NCBI GenBank assembly: GCA_033856515.1
Contig: JAWVEY010000048.1
Span: 62,001 to 126,000, forward strand
Source of the DNA: JALZKA01 sp033856515
Lineage (GTDB): Bacteria; Actinomycetota; Thermoleophilia; Solirubrobacterales; 70-9
Reading direction: 5' to 3'
DNA: 64,000 nucleotides
A program made the translations under genes and the position numbers. Shown one piece after another: positions 26,813 to 34,746 of this stretch; the stretch's first letter is position 1, and the number at the start of each line of letters is the position of its first letter. The notes under the pieces are model-generated. The model searched no databases. It was not told where the DNA came from and was given only the letters and a program-made list of their open reading frames with translations.

Positions 26813-27970
26813 ATGAGGATTGCGCTGACACACGCGTTCTGTCAGCCCGAAGTGAGGCGGGGGGCCGAACGCTTTGTTCCCGGCCTGGCTGCCGCGCTCT
26901 CTCGTAAGGGGCATGACGTCACGCACATCTCCGCCGCCTGGTCATCCGGCACCGAAACGGTCGCTGGCGTGCGCACCGTGAGGCTCAGAAGGGTATTTCG
27001 CGATCAGTTCCGCCACGAGGCAGACTTCGGCAAGCGTCTGCTGCCGCGACTCGCGCTCGGCCGCTTCGATGCTGTGCACTCGATGGGTCGCCACGATGCT
27101 GGAGCATCGGTCGCCGCCGCGCGCCTTCACCCACGTAGACGGACCATGATCACCGATCTTGGGCTTCCGAATCCGGCCAGCTGGGCGCACTACGGCAGGC
27201 GGGAGGTGGTCGCGGCCCAGCGAGCGGTCGATGGCCTCGATGTCTATAGCTGCATGTCCCAGACGGCGGTGCAATGCCTGGTAGAGAACTACGGGCGCCA
27301 GGACGGGGTGGTCGTCCCCGGAGGGGTGGATCTCGCTTCATTCGAACCGAGTGCGGAGCGCGAGCCTAACCCTACGATTCTCGTGTCCGGGGCAATTACG
27401 GAACGCCGAAAGGGAGTGCCCGTGCTCCTCGAGGCGCTACCGCTGATTGCGAAGGCGGAACCCCGGGTGGAGCTGTGGCTCAGCGGCCCGGGCGATCCTG
27501 AGGAGATGCTTGCAAACGCTCCCGTCAAAGCTCGAGCGCGGACTAAGGTCCTTGGAGTTGGCGATAGCGAACGCCAGCATGAGCGATATGGAAGAGCGTG
27601 GATCACTTGTCTGCCGTCCACGCATGATTCGTTCGGGATGGCCTTGCTGGAGTCGCTTGCGTGCGGAACCCCGATCGTCGCGACGACTCATTCCGCTCCG
27701 AAGGAGCTCGTGGCTCCTGGTTTCACAGGCGAGCTGTGTGAGCCCGACGATCCGCGAGATCTCGCCGACGCCTGTGTAAGGGCATTCGCCCTCACCCAAC
27801 GGCCTGGCACTGCGTCCGCCTGCAGAGAGTCGGCCGCTCCATACGACTGGGATGCTGGGCTTGCACCTCTTTGCGAAGCACTGTATCGCGGCGAGGACCC
27901 CCCGGTAGTGTTCCCGCCCCGCCCGCCGGCGGAGGCGATGAGCGACGACAAGATCCCACAGATCCAGTGA
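26813..27970 (+). CDS. Family 4 glycosyltransferase
   Basis: 385 residues. N-terminal domain RIALTHAFCQPEVRRGAERFVPGLAAALSRKGHDV; C-terminal domain GGVDLASFEPS, ILVSGAITERRKGVPVLLEAL, LWLSGPGD, WITCLPSTHDSFGMALLESLACGTPIVAT (two glutamate-equivalent positions D/E present), TGELCEPDDPRDLADA. ATG at 26813 follows GGTAGGTTGAG, a weak ribosome site. Its stop overlaps the next epimerase start (GTGA). Probable role: transfer of one sugar in repeat-unit assembly. Confidence 0.88.
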   Translation: MRIALTHAFCQPEVRRGAERFVPGLAAALSRKGHDVTHISAAWSSGTETVAGVRTVRLRRVFRDQFRHEADFGKRLLPRLALGRFDAVHSMGRHDAGASVAAARLHPRRRTMITDLGLPNPASWAHYGRREVVAAQRAVDGLDVYSCMSQTAVQCLVENYGRQDGVVVPGGVDLASFEPSAEREPNPTILVSGAITERRKGVPVLLEALPLIAKAEPRVELWLSGPGDPEEMLANAPVKARARTKVLGVGDSERQHERYGRAWITCLPSTHDSFGMALLESLACGTPIVATTHSAPKELVAPGFTGELCEPDDPRDLADACVRAFALTQRPGTASACRESAAPYDWDAGLAPLCEALYRGEDPPVVFPPRPPAEAMSDDKIPQIQ

Positions 27971-28914
27971 CCGAGATCCTTGTAACGGGGGCTGGCGGCT
28001 ACGTAGGCGGACGCCTCACCGGCGTTCTCAAACAGAGGGGGTGCACCGTGCGTGCCCTTGTCAGGGAGCCGGCGGAGCGTCTGGGCGTTCCCGAGTTCGT
28101 CCTTGACCTCGCCGATGCCCACACGACGGCCCTTGACGAGGCCTGCAATGGAGTTGACGCCGTCATACATCTCGCGGGTGAGAACGAGGTCACCGCCGCA
28201 CGGCAGCCCGCTGCGGCCCTTGCATCCACCGTCGTCGCGACCGAGCGGCTGGCGGAGGCGGTGGTCCGGACCGAGGTTCCGCGCTTCATCTACATGTCCA
28301 CCGTTCACGTGTACGGGGAACGGATCGCACCGCAGGTTCGGCTTACCGAGGACCTGCGCGCTGAGCCTAGGTCGAGCTACGCGATCTCCAGGCTGGCGTC
28401 CGAGCACGCTGCTGCCAGCCTTGCGAATGATGCTTTTGATCTCGTCGTGTTTCGGCTCACCAACTCGATCGGCGCCCCCGACCATCCTCGTGTAGACAGG
28501 TGGACGCTGGTCGCCAACGATCTTTGCCGGCAGGTCGTCAGGTCCGGTCGGCTGGAGCTGAGGAGCGCTGGGGTTCAGTGGCGCGACTTCGTTCCGCTGC
28601 TCGACGTTTGCGAAACGGTCGCGACTGCAGCCACTTCGCAATCCCTAGGCGCCAGCACGTACAACCTCGGATCGGGCGAGTCCCATACGATTCGCCAACT
28701 CGCCACGATGATTCAGGACGAGTTCGAGGCTGTAACGGGTTCCCGGCCGCCGCTGGATGCGCCGGACGCCGGTCCGGAGGACACCTGGCCAGAGCCGTAC
28801 GAGGTTTCGGTCGATCGTCTGCGAAGCTCAGGACTTGTAGCGACGAGCGAGCTCACCGATGCAGTGGCGGAGATCGTGGGGTTCTGCGTCGAACATGAGG
28901 AGGAATTGCCGTGA
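27967..28914 (+). CDS. NAD-dependent epimerase/dehydratase-like protein with YxxxR in place of YxxxK
   Basis: 315 residues. The N-terminus ILVTGAGGYVGGRLTG is a good NAD-binding motif; VIHLAGEN, MSTVHVYGE, FRLTNSIG and YNLGSGESHTIRQL follow the extended short-chain dehydrogenase plan. The catalytic Tyr/Lys motif reads YAISR (codons TAC GCG ATC TCC AGG), so the lysine is replaced by arginine. The GTG at 27967 overlaps the upstream TGA, and its own TGA overlaps the GTG of the RmlC-like gene, so three genes are coupled. It may be a reductase/epimerase for a deoxysugar; activity is uncertain given the residue change. Confidence 0.8.
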   Translation: MTEILVTGAGGYVGGRLTGVLKQRGCTVRALVREPAERLGVPEFVLDLADAHTTALDEACNGVDAVIHLAGENEVTAARQPAAALASTVVATERLAEAVVRTEVPRFIYMSTVHVYGERIAPQVRLTEDLRAEPRSSYAISRLASEHAAASLANDAFDLVVFRLTNSIGAPDHPRVDRWTLVANDLCRQVVRSGRLELRSAGVQWRDFVPLLDVCETVATAATSQSLGASTYNLGSGESHTIRQLATMIQDEFEAVTGSRPPLDAPDAGPEDTWPEPYEVSVDRLRSSGLVATSELTDAVAEIVGFCVEHEEELP

Positions 28915-29366
28915 GCGAAATCCATGGGGTGTCAGTCAAGCCGCTGCGCCGGATCCCCGACGAACGCGGCGCGATCTTCCACATGCTGCGCGAAGATGAC
29001 GAGGTCTTCGAGCGTTTTGGCGAGATCTATTTCTCGCTCGTCTACCCGGGCGTCATCAAGGGATGGCACATACACAGCAAAATGACTTTGAACTACGCGG
29101 TTCCGGTGGGGATGATCAAGCTCGTTCTCTATGACGATCGCGAGGACTCCCCGACAAGGGGAGTCCTGCAAGAGCTTCACCTGGGACACCTCAACTACGC
29201 CCTCGTAACGATCCCGGTGAACGTCTGGAACGGCTTCAAGGGCATAGGTACTGAGCCGGCGCTCGTGGCGAACTGCGCGACACTTGCCCACCAACCTGAC
29301 GAGATCTCGAGGCTGGATCCGTTTACGCACGAGATCCCATATGACTGGGATCTGAAGCACGGATGA
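28911..29366 (+). CDS. RmlC-like cupin: dTDP-4-dehydrorhamnose 3,5-epimerase family
   Basis: 151 residues, shorter than RmlC (about 180-200). Signatures are RRIPDERGAIFHMLR, SLVYPGVIKGWHIHSKMTLNYAV (the histidine of GWHIH matches the catalytic His of RmlC), MIKLVLYDDREDSPTRG and VTIPVNVWNGFKGIG. RmlC-family enzymes epimerise keto-deoxy sugars on nucleotide carriers. It is coupled by four-base overlaps to the epimerase before and the methyltransferase after, pointing to synthesis of a methylated deoxysugar. It may use another keto-sugar than dTDP-4-keto-rhamnose because no rmlA, rmlB or rmlD is next to it. Confidence 0.8.
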   Translation: MSEIHGVSVKPLRRIPDERGAIFHMLREDDEVFERFGEIYFSLVYPGVIKGWHIHSKMTLNYAVPVGMIKLVLYDDREDSPTRGVLQELHLGHLNYALVTIPVNVWNGFKGIGTEPALVANCATLAHQPDEISRLDPFTHEIPYDWDLKHG

Positions 29367-30088
29367 GTCCCGAGAACCTCGCCCAAGAGGCGGCAAAGTA
29401 TCGCTGGTATCACACGCTGGATCTCGGAAACGGAGTAGTCACGCGGGGGATGTTCGACCACCGCGACGCAATCGAAAAGCACATGCTGCCGACCGATCTC
29501 GCAGGAATGCGATGTCTAGATGTGGGCACGATGGACGGGTTCTGGGCTTTTGAGATGGAGCGCCGGGGCGCCGATGAGGTCCTGGCTGCCGACCTGGCGG
29601 ATCCCGACGAGCTCGACTGGCCGCCCCGCTGGAAGGTCAAAGTGGAGCCGACGCTCGACGAGACCAAGAAGGCCCGCTTCGAACTCGCCCGTCGCGCGCT
29701 CGGCTCTTCAGTGAATAGGGTCGAGCGGTCGGTCTACCGGCTCGACCCCGAAGATCTGGGTCAGTTCGATCTGATCTTCTGCGGCGACCTGCTCGTTCAT
29801 CTGAAGGATCCCATCACTGCCATGGAGCGGATGTTCTCGGTTTGTCGCGGCAGCACCATCGTTTGCAATCCGATCAAGCGCTTCCCGCTCGCGCGGGGGC
29901 GCGCGATTGCCGAATTCGACGGCATCGACGAGTTCCAATGGTGGCTCTTGAGTGAAGCCGCGATGGAACGAATGATGCTGGCCGTCGGTTACCTGCGCGT
30001 CCGGGTTGGGGATCAGTTCGAGTTGCCCGGAACCGCGGGCGGGAAGTGGCGCGGGGTGCGTGGCGTCATGACCGGAGACGTTTCATGA
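29363..30088 (+). CDS. CmoB-like class I methyltransferase (paralogue 1)
   Basis: 241 residues. An N-terminal signature YRWYHTLDLGNGVVTRGMFD precedes motif I CLDVGTMDGFWAFEMERRGA and LAADLADPDELDWP, then LGQFDLIFCGDLLVHLKDPI. This layout resembles the CmoB/DUF1698 group of SAM-dependent enzymes, but it is shorter and in a glycan cluster, so a sugar or lipid-linked target is more likely than tRNA. It overlaps both neighbours by four bases (ATGA at each end). Two paralogues are at 30085-30915 and 39954-40790. Confidence 0.82.
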   Translation: MSPENLAQEAAKYRWYHTLDLGNGVVTRGMFDHRDAIEKHMLPTDLAGMRCLDVGTMDGFWAFEMERRGADEVLAADLADPDELDWPPRWKVKVEPTLDETKKARFELARRALGSSVNRVERSVYRLDPEDLGQFDLIFCGDLLVHLKDPITAMERMFSVCRGSTIVCNPIKRFPLARGRAIAEFDGIDEFQWWLLSEAAMERMMLAVGYLRVRVGDQFELPGTAGGKWRGVRGVMTGDVS

Positions 30089-30915
30089 TCGTGCCGGAGA
30101 CGCCAACCAAGTGTGGAGACGGTAACGATGCGCGGACGGCCGTCGCAGCGCACCCTTACTGGTATCACACGATCGAGGTGGCACCAGGCGTGGTTACGCC
30201 GGGATGGTTCGACCTACGAGGCACTGTCGGTGATCTGCCATGGCCCGACGTCGAGGGGAAGCGGTGCTTGGACGTGGGGACAGCAGACGGGTTCTTCGCG
30301 TTCGAGCTTGAGCGTCGAGGCGCTTCTGAGGTGGTGGCTGCGGATCTTGCTGATCACACACAGTGGGACTGGCCTTCGCACCTACGTGATCGCGGTGTGG
30401 AGTTTCTGCGCTGGATCGCAGGACCACGAAAAGGAGTGGGTCTTAGGCTCGCAATCGAATTGCGGGGGTCCGCCGTGGTGCCAATCGAACGAAGCGCATA
30501 CGAGCTTGCCCCAGACGACCTCGGCCATTTTGACGTAATCACTTGCGGATCCCTTTTGCTGCACCTTCGCGACCCGATACGCGCGCTTGAGGCTATCCGC
30601 TCGGTGTGCGCCGAGAAGCTCCTGGTCACGAACCAGATTGAGCGTTCCCCGCTCCTCTCACGTCGGCGTCCCGTTGCAAGGCTTGACGGAGCGAGTGACT
30701 TGTGCCAATGGTGGCTACCCAATATCAAGGGACACGAGCAGATGGTCCGCGCGGCCGGGTTCGAGATCGACATCAGCTCTGGCGCGTACGCCGTCGGATT
30801 CGGATCGTCACACCCCCCGAGTCGCAGTCCCGTGAGATATCGGGTGCTCAAGCGCGCAATTGGCGGAGGCGAAGGGGTTCCACATCACGCGATTCTCGCT
30901 CGCCCTTCCTCTTAG
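30085..30915 (+). CDS. CmoB-like class I methyltransferase (paralogue 2)
   Basis: 276 residues from ATG 30085 (overlapping the preceding TGA). The same N-terminal block appears, YWYHTIEVAPGVVTPGWFD, with motif I CLDVGTADGFFAFELERRGA, then LGHFDVITCGSLLLHLRDPI and DLCQWWLPNIKGHEQMV. It is clearly a duplicate of the preceding gene, with a longer C-terminal extension. The pair could methylate two positions or two sugars. It is the last gene before the HU gene and reads toward it with 60 bases between. Confidence 0.82.
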   Translation: MIVPETPTKCGDGNDARTAVAAHPYWYHTIEVAPGVVTPGWFDLRGTVGDLPWPDVEGKRCLDVGTADGFFAFELERRGASEVVAADLADHTQWDWPSHLRDRGVEFLRWIAGPRKGVGLRLAIELRGSAVVPIERSAYELAPDDLGHFDVITCGSLLLHLRDPIRALEAIRSVCAEKLLVTNQIERSPLLSRRRPVARLDGASDLCQWWLPNIKGHEQMVRAAGFEIDISSGAYAVGFGSSHPPSRSPVRYRVLKRAIGGGEGVPHHAILARPSS

Positions 30916-30960
30916 CGTCCCGCCCCGTTGTTAGCCTCCGCGCCGTCCCTGACCTTACGA

Positions 30961-30966
30961 AGGAGG
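30961..30966 (+). promoter_or_regulatory. Strong ribosome binding site of the HU gene
   Basis: A perfect AGGAGG nine bases before GTG 30976. It decides the HU start against in-frame upstream codons and is among the strongest sites in the window, fitting an abundant protein. Confidence 0.85.
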
Positions 30967-30975
30967 AGTTCACAC

Positions 30976-31251
30976 GTGACCAAAGCTGAATTCGTCGAGA
31001 AGATTGCCGGAGAGTTCGATTCGAAGAAGGCGGCTGCAGATGCGGTCGACACGATCCTCAATGGCATCCAGGATTCCCTCGTCGGCGGCGACGACGTCAA
31101 CTTCACCGGCTTCGGCAAGTTCTCCGTTGCCGAGCGCGGCCCGCGCCAGGGCGTCAATCCGCGCACGGGCGAGCGGATCACCATCGCCGGAGGCAAGGTG
31201 CCGAAGTTTTCGGCCGGCGCCGGCCTCAAGGGCAAGGTCAAGGCGAGCTGA
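30976..31251 (+). CDS. hup: HU-family DNA-binding protein
   Basis: 91-residue nucleoid protein that bends and compacts DNA as a dimer. It shows the full HU plan: TKAEFVEKIAGEFDSKKAAADAV, NFTGFGKFSVAERGPRQGVNPRTGE (the DNA-binding arm with the intercalating proline region) and VPKFSAGAGLKGKV. Length is normal, without the lysine-rich tail of mycobacterial HU. The GTG start has a perfect AGGAGG. Its stop codon overlaps the CTG proposed as the pyrF start. Confidence 0.95.
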   Translation: MTKAEFVEKIAGEFDSKKAAADAVDTILNGIQDSLVGGDDVNFTGFGKFSVAERGPRQGVNPRTGERITIAGGKVPKFSAGAGLKGKVKAS

Positions 31252-32159
31252 CCCAAACCCCGCGTAAAGCCTTCGCAGATCGGCTCGCGGCGCTCGTCGA
31301 AGAGCGCTCGAGCCAGATCTGCGTCGGCCTTGATCCTGACCCCGCCGTTGCGGGGGAGGCGTACCCCGATGCTGCGGGCAACAGCCCGGCCGAGCAGTCC
31401 GCTGAAGCAATCGCTCAGTGGTGTGAGCGGGTCATCAGCGTGGCCGGACCGGCATGTGTGGCCGTCAAGCCGCAGCTGGCGTGCTTCGAGCGGCTGGGTG
31501 CCCCAGGATGGACGGCCCTCAGCCGTGTCGTCGATGCCGCGCAAGGGGCGGACCTTTTGGTCATCGCCGACGGCAAGCGCGGCGACGTACCAGTGAGCGC
31601 CTCGGCCTATGCGCAAGCGCTTTTCGGCTCCACGCCCAGCCCGTTTGGAGACGTCCCCGGTCTCGGCGCCGACGCGGCGACCCTGAACGGCACGCTTGGG
31701 CGCGATTCCCTCGAACCCCTGATCGAGGGCGCTCTTAAGACGAGCGGTGGACTCTTCGTCCTCGTGCGAACTTCGAACCCCGGCGCGTCGGATTTGCTCG
31801 ACCAGCCGTCCCCGGATGCGCCATTTCACGAGCGACTCGCCGAGATGGTGACCGAGCTGGGCGCCAGCCTTCCGGGCCCTGAGGGGCTTTCTGGGCTCGG
31901 TGCCGTCGTAGGAGCAACCGAGCCCGCACATATCGCCCGGCTTCGCGAGCTGATGCCCGCCGCGCCCTTTCTCCTGCCCGGTGTAGGTGCGCAGGGGGGG
32001 AGCGCTCAGGACCTCGGCCCAGCCTTTGGATCGCACCCTGCATCCGCGATCGTCACTGCGTCGCGGTCGATCGCCGGGGCGGATGACCCGGCAACGGCCG
32101 CAGAAGCGCTTCGCCAAGAGGTTTGGGAAGTGGCTTGCCGGGCTCTTGACACCGGCTAG
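31248..32159 (+). CDS. pyrF: Orotidine 5'-phosphate decarboxylase (type 2), apparent CTG start
   Basis: Last step of UMP synthesis: decarboxylation of OMP. About 303 residues, the length of the long (type 2) class. Key parts are ICVGLDPDP at the N-terminus, VAVKPQLACFERLG, the catalytic IADGKRGDVPVSA, NPGASDLL, GAVVGAT and the phosphate-binding LPGVGAQGG. No ATG, GTG or TTG occurs in frame between the HU stop and GTG 31440, and starting at 31440 would remove the LDPDP substrate motif. The CTG at 31248-31250 overlaps the HU stop (CTGA), with AAGG four bases upstream. I therefore infer a CTG start with translational coupling to HU. Confidence 0.88.
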   Translation: MTQTPRKAFADRLAALVEERSSQICVGLDPDPAVAGEAYPDAAGNSPAEQSAEAIAQWCERVISVAGPACVAVKPQLACFERLGAPGWTALSRVVDAAQGADLLVIADGKRGDVPVSASAYAQALFGSTPSPFGDVPGLGADAATLNGTLGRDSLEPLIEGALKTSGGLFVLVRTSNPGASDLLDQPSPDAPFHERLAEMVTELGASLPGPEGLSGLGAVVGATEPAHIARLRELMPAAPFLLPGVGAQGGSAQDLGPAFGSHPASAIVTASRSIAGADDPATAAEALRQEVWEVACRALDTG

Positions 32160-32212
32160 TCCGACGATGAAGCAGGGGTACGATCGCCGCGAGCCTGGGG
32201 CACTCGAAACCG

Positions 32213-32557
32213 ATGGAAAGCTCGACCCGATTCTCATCCAAGCTGGGCAGGCGCTCGATCGTCGCTCGCCTGGCAGCGCTCCTCGCCTTGGTGGCGTGCG
32301 GTGTCGCGATCTATCTGGTCGTGATGGCGTTCACGGAGGACGAGGGTGGGGACGGCTCGAAGAACGACAAGAAGGGCCGCTCGGAGCAATCCAAGGACGA
32401 GAAGGCGGCGAAGGTGACCAGCTACACCGTCGCTGCCGGCGACACCCTCTCGGCAATCGCAGTGGACACCGGGGTGTCCGAGCCCAAGATCGAGCGGCTA
32501 AACCCGGATATCGACGCCGAGAGCCTCAACGCAGGACAAACTCTGGCGCTTCGCTGA
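32213..32557 (+). CDS. Membrane-anchored LysM-domain protein
   Basis: 114 residues: cytosolic N-terminus, one transmembrane segment (about 18-40), a charged Lys/Asp/Glu linker, and one LysM domain (about 68-114) beginning SYTVAAGDTLSAIAVDTG and ending LNAGQTLAL. LysM binds N-acetylglucosamine polymers such as peptidoglycan. ATG 32213 is 53 bases after the pyrF stop. Its stop overlaps the CTG proposed as the start of the carboxypeptidase, another wall protein, so the two probably act together at the wall. Confidence 0.85.
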   Translation: MESSTRFSSKLGRRSIVARLAALLALVACGVAIYLVVMAFTEDEGGDGSKNDKKGRSEQSKDEKAAKVTSYTVAAGDTLSAIAVDTGVSEPKIERLNPDIDAESLNAGQTLALR

Positions 32558-33756
32558 GGCGCTCGCTCGCTCTTGCCCTCGCGGTCGCCGCGATCGCCGC
32601 GATCGCCGGGACGTTCGTCGAAACGGCGTCGGCCGCTACGCCGGAGCCGCCGGAGTCGCTCCCGGCGGCGAGCTGGAGCCTGATCGACTCGGAGTCCGGC
32701 GACGTCCTCGCCGCGCACGACCCTGCGGCGGCACATCCGATCGCGAGCGCGACGAAGCTCATGACTTACTACGTCGCCGCGGATCAGCTTCGGCCCGGCC
32801 GGGAGATCGTCGCCGCTCCGTATGACCCGGAGCGCGGCGAGTCCCTCGCGGGCTTCGAGCCGGGAGACACAGTGACGGTCCGCGATGCGCTCTACGGGCT
32901 CATGGTTCCCTCCGGTAACGACGCCGCTCTGACCTTGGCGCTCGCGGTCTCCGGCTCCGAGTCGGACTTCGTCTCCCGAATGAATTCCGTCGCCGACGAG
33001 CTCGGACTTGCGGAGACCGAGTACCTGGACCCCATCGGGCTGAACGCGGGCAACATCTCCAGCGCGCGCGACCTTGTCGACCTCGCCACGAAGCTCCAAG
33101 AGCAGGGCCTCTTCCGCGAGATCGTCGATACGCCGCGCATCACACTGAAATCGACGGCCGAGCCAACACGAATCGAGAATCGCAACGCCCTCGTCCTCGA
33201 GGAGCCCTTCATCGATGGCATCAAGACGGGAACGACGGTGGAAGCCGGCTACGTCCTGGTCGGGTCTGGGACGCGGAAGGGTGTTGGCCTCATCTCGGTG
33301 GTCCTGGGCTCGCCGGACGAGGGGTCGCGTGACGGAGCGACCCTTGAGCTAATGGATTACGGCTTCTCGCTTTATGACGAGCGAGCACTCGTCACCCGAG
33401 GCGAGCGCCTGGGATTCGCGCGACTTGCCGAGGGAGGTCGGCTCCCGCTGGTCGCGGCAACGGGAGTGAAGGAGATGGCCAGGGCAGACCAGAACGTGGA
33501 AGTGAGGCTGGGGAAGACCCCACTTGTTGAAGCCCCGGTCACGGAGGGTGAGCCAATGGGCGTCGCGGTCGTGCGGCTCGACGGGGAGCGAGTGGGACAG
33601 GTGGACGCCGTTGCGGGTCGAGCGGTGGTTGGCCTCCCCGAAGCGGAAGAGAGGAGCACCGGCCTTCCTATGTGGGCATGGATTGTGTTCGGAGGCGCGG
33701 TGCTGATCTCCCTTTTGCTGGGTCTCCTTGCCGCTGGGGTCCACCGTCGCGAGTAG
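32554..33756 (+). CDS. D-alanyl-D-alanine carboxypeptidase (peptidase S11, PBP5-like), apparent CTG start
   Basis: Trims the terminal D-Ala from peptidoglycan stem peptides outside the membrane. All three serine-enzyme motifs are present: SATK (SxxK), SGN (SxN) and KTG in DGIKTGTT. A signal peptide (LALALAVAAIAAIAG to ETASA) precedes the catalytic domain; a C-terminal transmembrane helix (MWAWIVFGGAVLISLLLGLL) anchors it. Between the LysM gene and the catalytic lysine there is no in-frame ATG, GTG or TTG. CTG 32554 overlaps the LysM stop (CTGA) and gives a well-formed signal peptide of 400-residue protein. Longer readings upstream are antisense-like shadows of other genes. Confidence 0.88.
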   Translation: MRRSLALALAVAAIAAIAGTFVETASAATPEPPESLPAASWSLIDSESGDVLAAHDPAAAHPIASATKLMTYYVAADQLRPGREIVAAPYDPERGESLAGFEPGDTVTVRDALYGLMVPSGNDAALTLALAVSGSESDFVSRMNSVADELGLAETEYLDPIGLNAGNISSARDLVDLATKLQEQGLFREIVDTPRITLKSTAEPTRIENRNALVLEEPFIDGIKTGTTVEAGYVLVGSGTRKGVGLISVVLGSPDEGSRDGATLELMDYGFSLYDERALVTRGERLGFARLAEGGRLPLVAATGVKEMARADQNVEVRLGKTPLVEAPVTEGEPMGVAVVRLDGERVGQVDAVAGRAVVGLPEAEERSTGLPMWAWIVFGGAVLISLLLGLLAAGVHRRE

Positions 33757-33778
33757 CGGTACGCTTCGAGATCCTCGC

Positions 33779-34738
33779 GTGATCCTCACCGTCACCCTCA
33801 ATGCAGCGATCGACCGAACGGTCGCGGTCCCAAATTTCCGGCTCGGCCAGCGCCACCGCGCGGTCGAATCGCGCACGGTCGCGGGCGGCAAGGGTGTCAA
33901 CGTCGCGCGAGCCCTCAAGCTCCTCGGCCGACCCGTGATCGCGACGGGCCTCGTCGGCGGCTCGGCTGGGACCCGCATCGTCGAGCGCCTCGGCGAGGAA
34001 TCGATTCTCAACGACTTCACGCGGATCGCCGGTGAGTCCCGCACCAACCTTGCGGTTGTCGATCCGACCACTGGCGAGCAGACCGAGATCAACGAGCGCG
34101 GCCCGCAGGTCACGCCGGAAGAGGTGGACCGCTTCGTCGAGAAGCTCCTCTACCTCGCGCAGGGAGCCTCGATCTGCGTTCTCGCCGGATCGATCCCTCC
34201 CGGATGCGACCCCGATGTCTACGCGCGACTCGTGACGGAGCTAAAGACCCTCGGGGTGACGACGGTCCTCGACACCGATGGCGAGCAGATGCGTGCCGGC
34301 CTGCGCGCCGAGCCGGCGGTCGTAGTGCCGAACGCGCTCGAGGCCGAGGAGGCCGTCGGCTACGAGTTCAATGACTCCGACGACCGTGTAATGGCGCTGG
34401 GCGGCCTCTTGGAGATGGGTGCCGGAGAGGCGATCATCACGAGCGCCGAGGGTTGCGCTGCGATCGTCGGCACCGGGCCGGACCGACGCAGGTTTGAGGT
34501 CGCAACCGACCAGATGGAACCGATCTCAACCGTGGGCTCAGGGGACGCTTTCCTTGCCGGGTACGTTGCGGCGCGCTACGAGGGCCGATCCTCTCGCGAC
34601 TGCCTCGCTTACGGCGTCGCCTGCGGCGCGGAATCGACGCAGCACTTCGGGGCTGGAACGCTTGATCCTCGCGAGGTGGAGCGAATCTATTCGCGGGTTA
34701 GCGTTTCGGAGCTTGATGTCTCGGCCGGCGTCGCCTGA
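33779..34738 (+). CDS. pfkB: PfkB-family sugar kinase, probable 1-phosphofructokinase/tagatose-6-phosphate kinase type
   Basis: 319 residues. ILTVTLNAAIDRTVAV and the ribokinase-fold signature VAGGKGVNVARALKLLG open the protein; LAGSIPPG and GSGDAFLAGYVAARY (anion hole and catalytic Asp of GAGD-type motif, here GSGD) close the active site. The NPAxD-like start (LNAAIDR) groups it with FruK/LacC kinases that phosphorylate a hexose phosphate. GTG 33779 is chosen because the LTVTLN strand should be near the N-terminus. It follows the carboxypeptidase by 22 bases. Exact substrate is not determined. Confidence 0.88.
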   Translation: MILTVTLNAAIDRTVAVPNFRLGQRHRAVESRTVAGGKGVNVARALKLLGRPVIATGLVGGSAGTRIVERLGEESILNDFTRIAGESRTNLAVVDPTTGEQTEINERGPQVTPEEVDRFVEKLLYLAQGASICVLAGSIPPGCDPDVYARLVTELKTLGVTTVLDTDGEQMRAGLRAEPAVVVPNALEAEEAVGYEFNDSDDRVMALGGLLEMGAGEAIITSAEGCAAIVGTGPDRRRFEVATDQMEPISTVGSGDAFLAGYVAARYEGRSSRDCLAYGVACGAESTQHFGAGTLDPREVERIYSRVSVSELDVSAGVA

Positions 34739-34746
34739 GGGCGCTC

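Noticed and set aside
31987..32553. Extension of the S11 carboxypeptidase frame back through pyrF
   Set aside because: The frame is an out-of-phase reading of pyrF and the LysM gene, Arg-rich, and would place a signal peptide in mid-protein.
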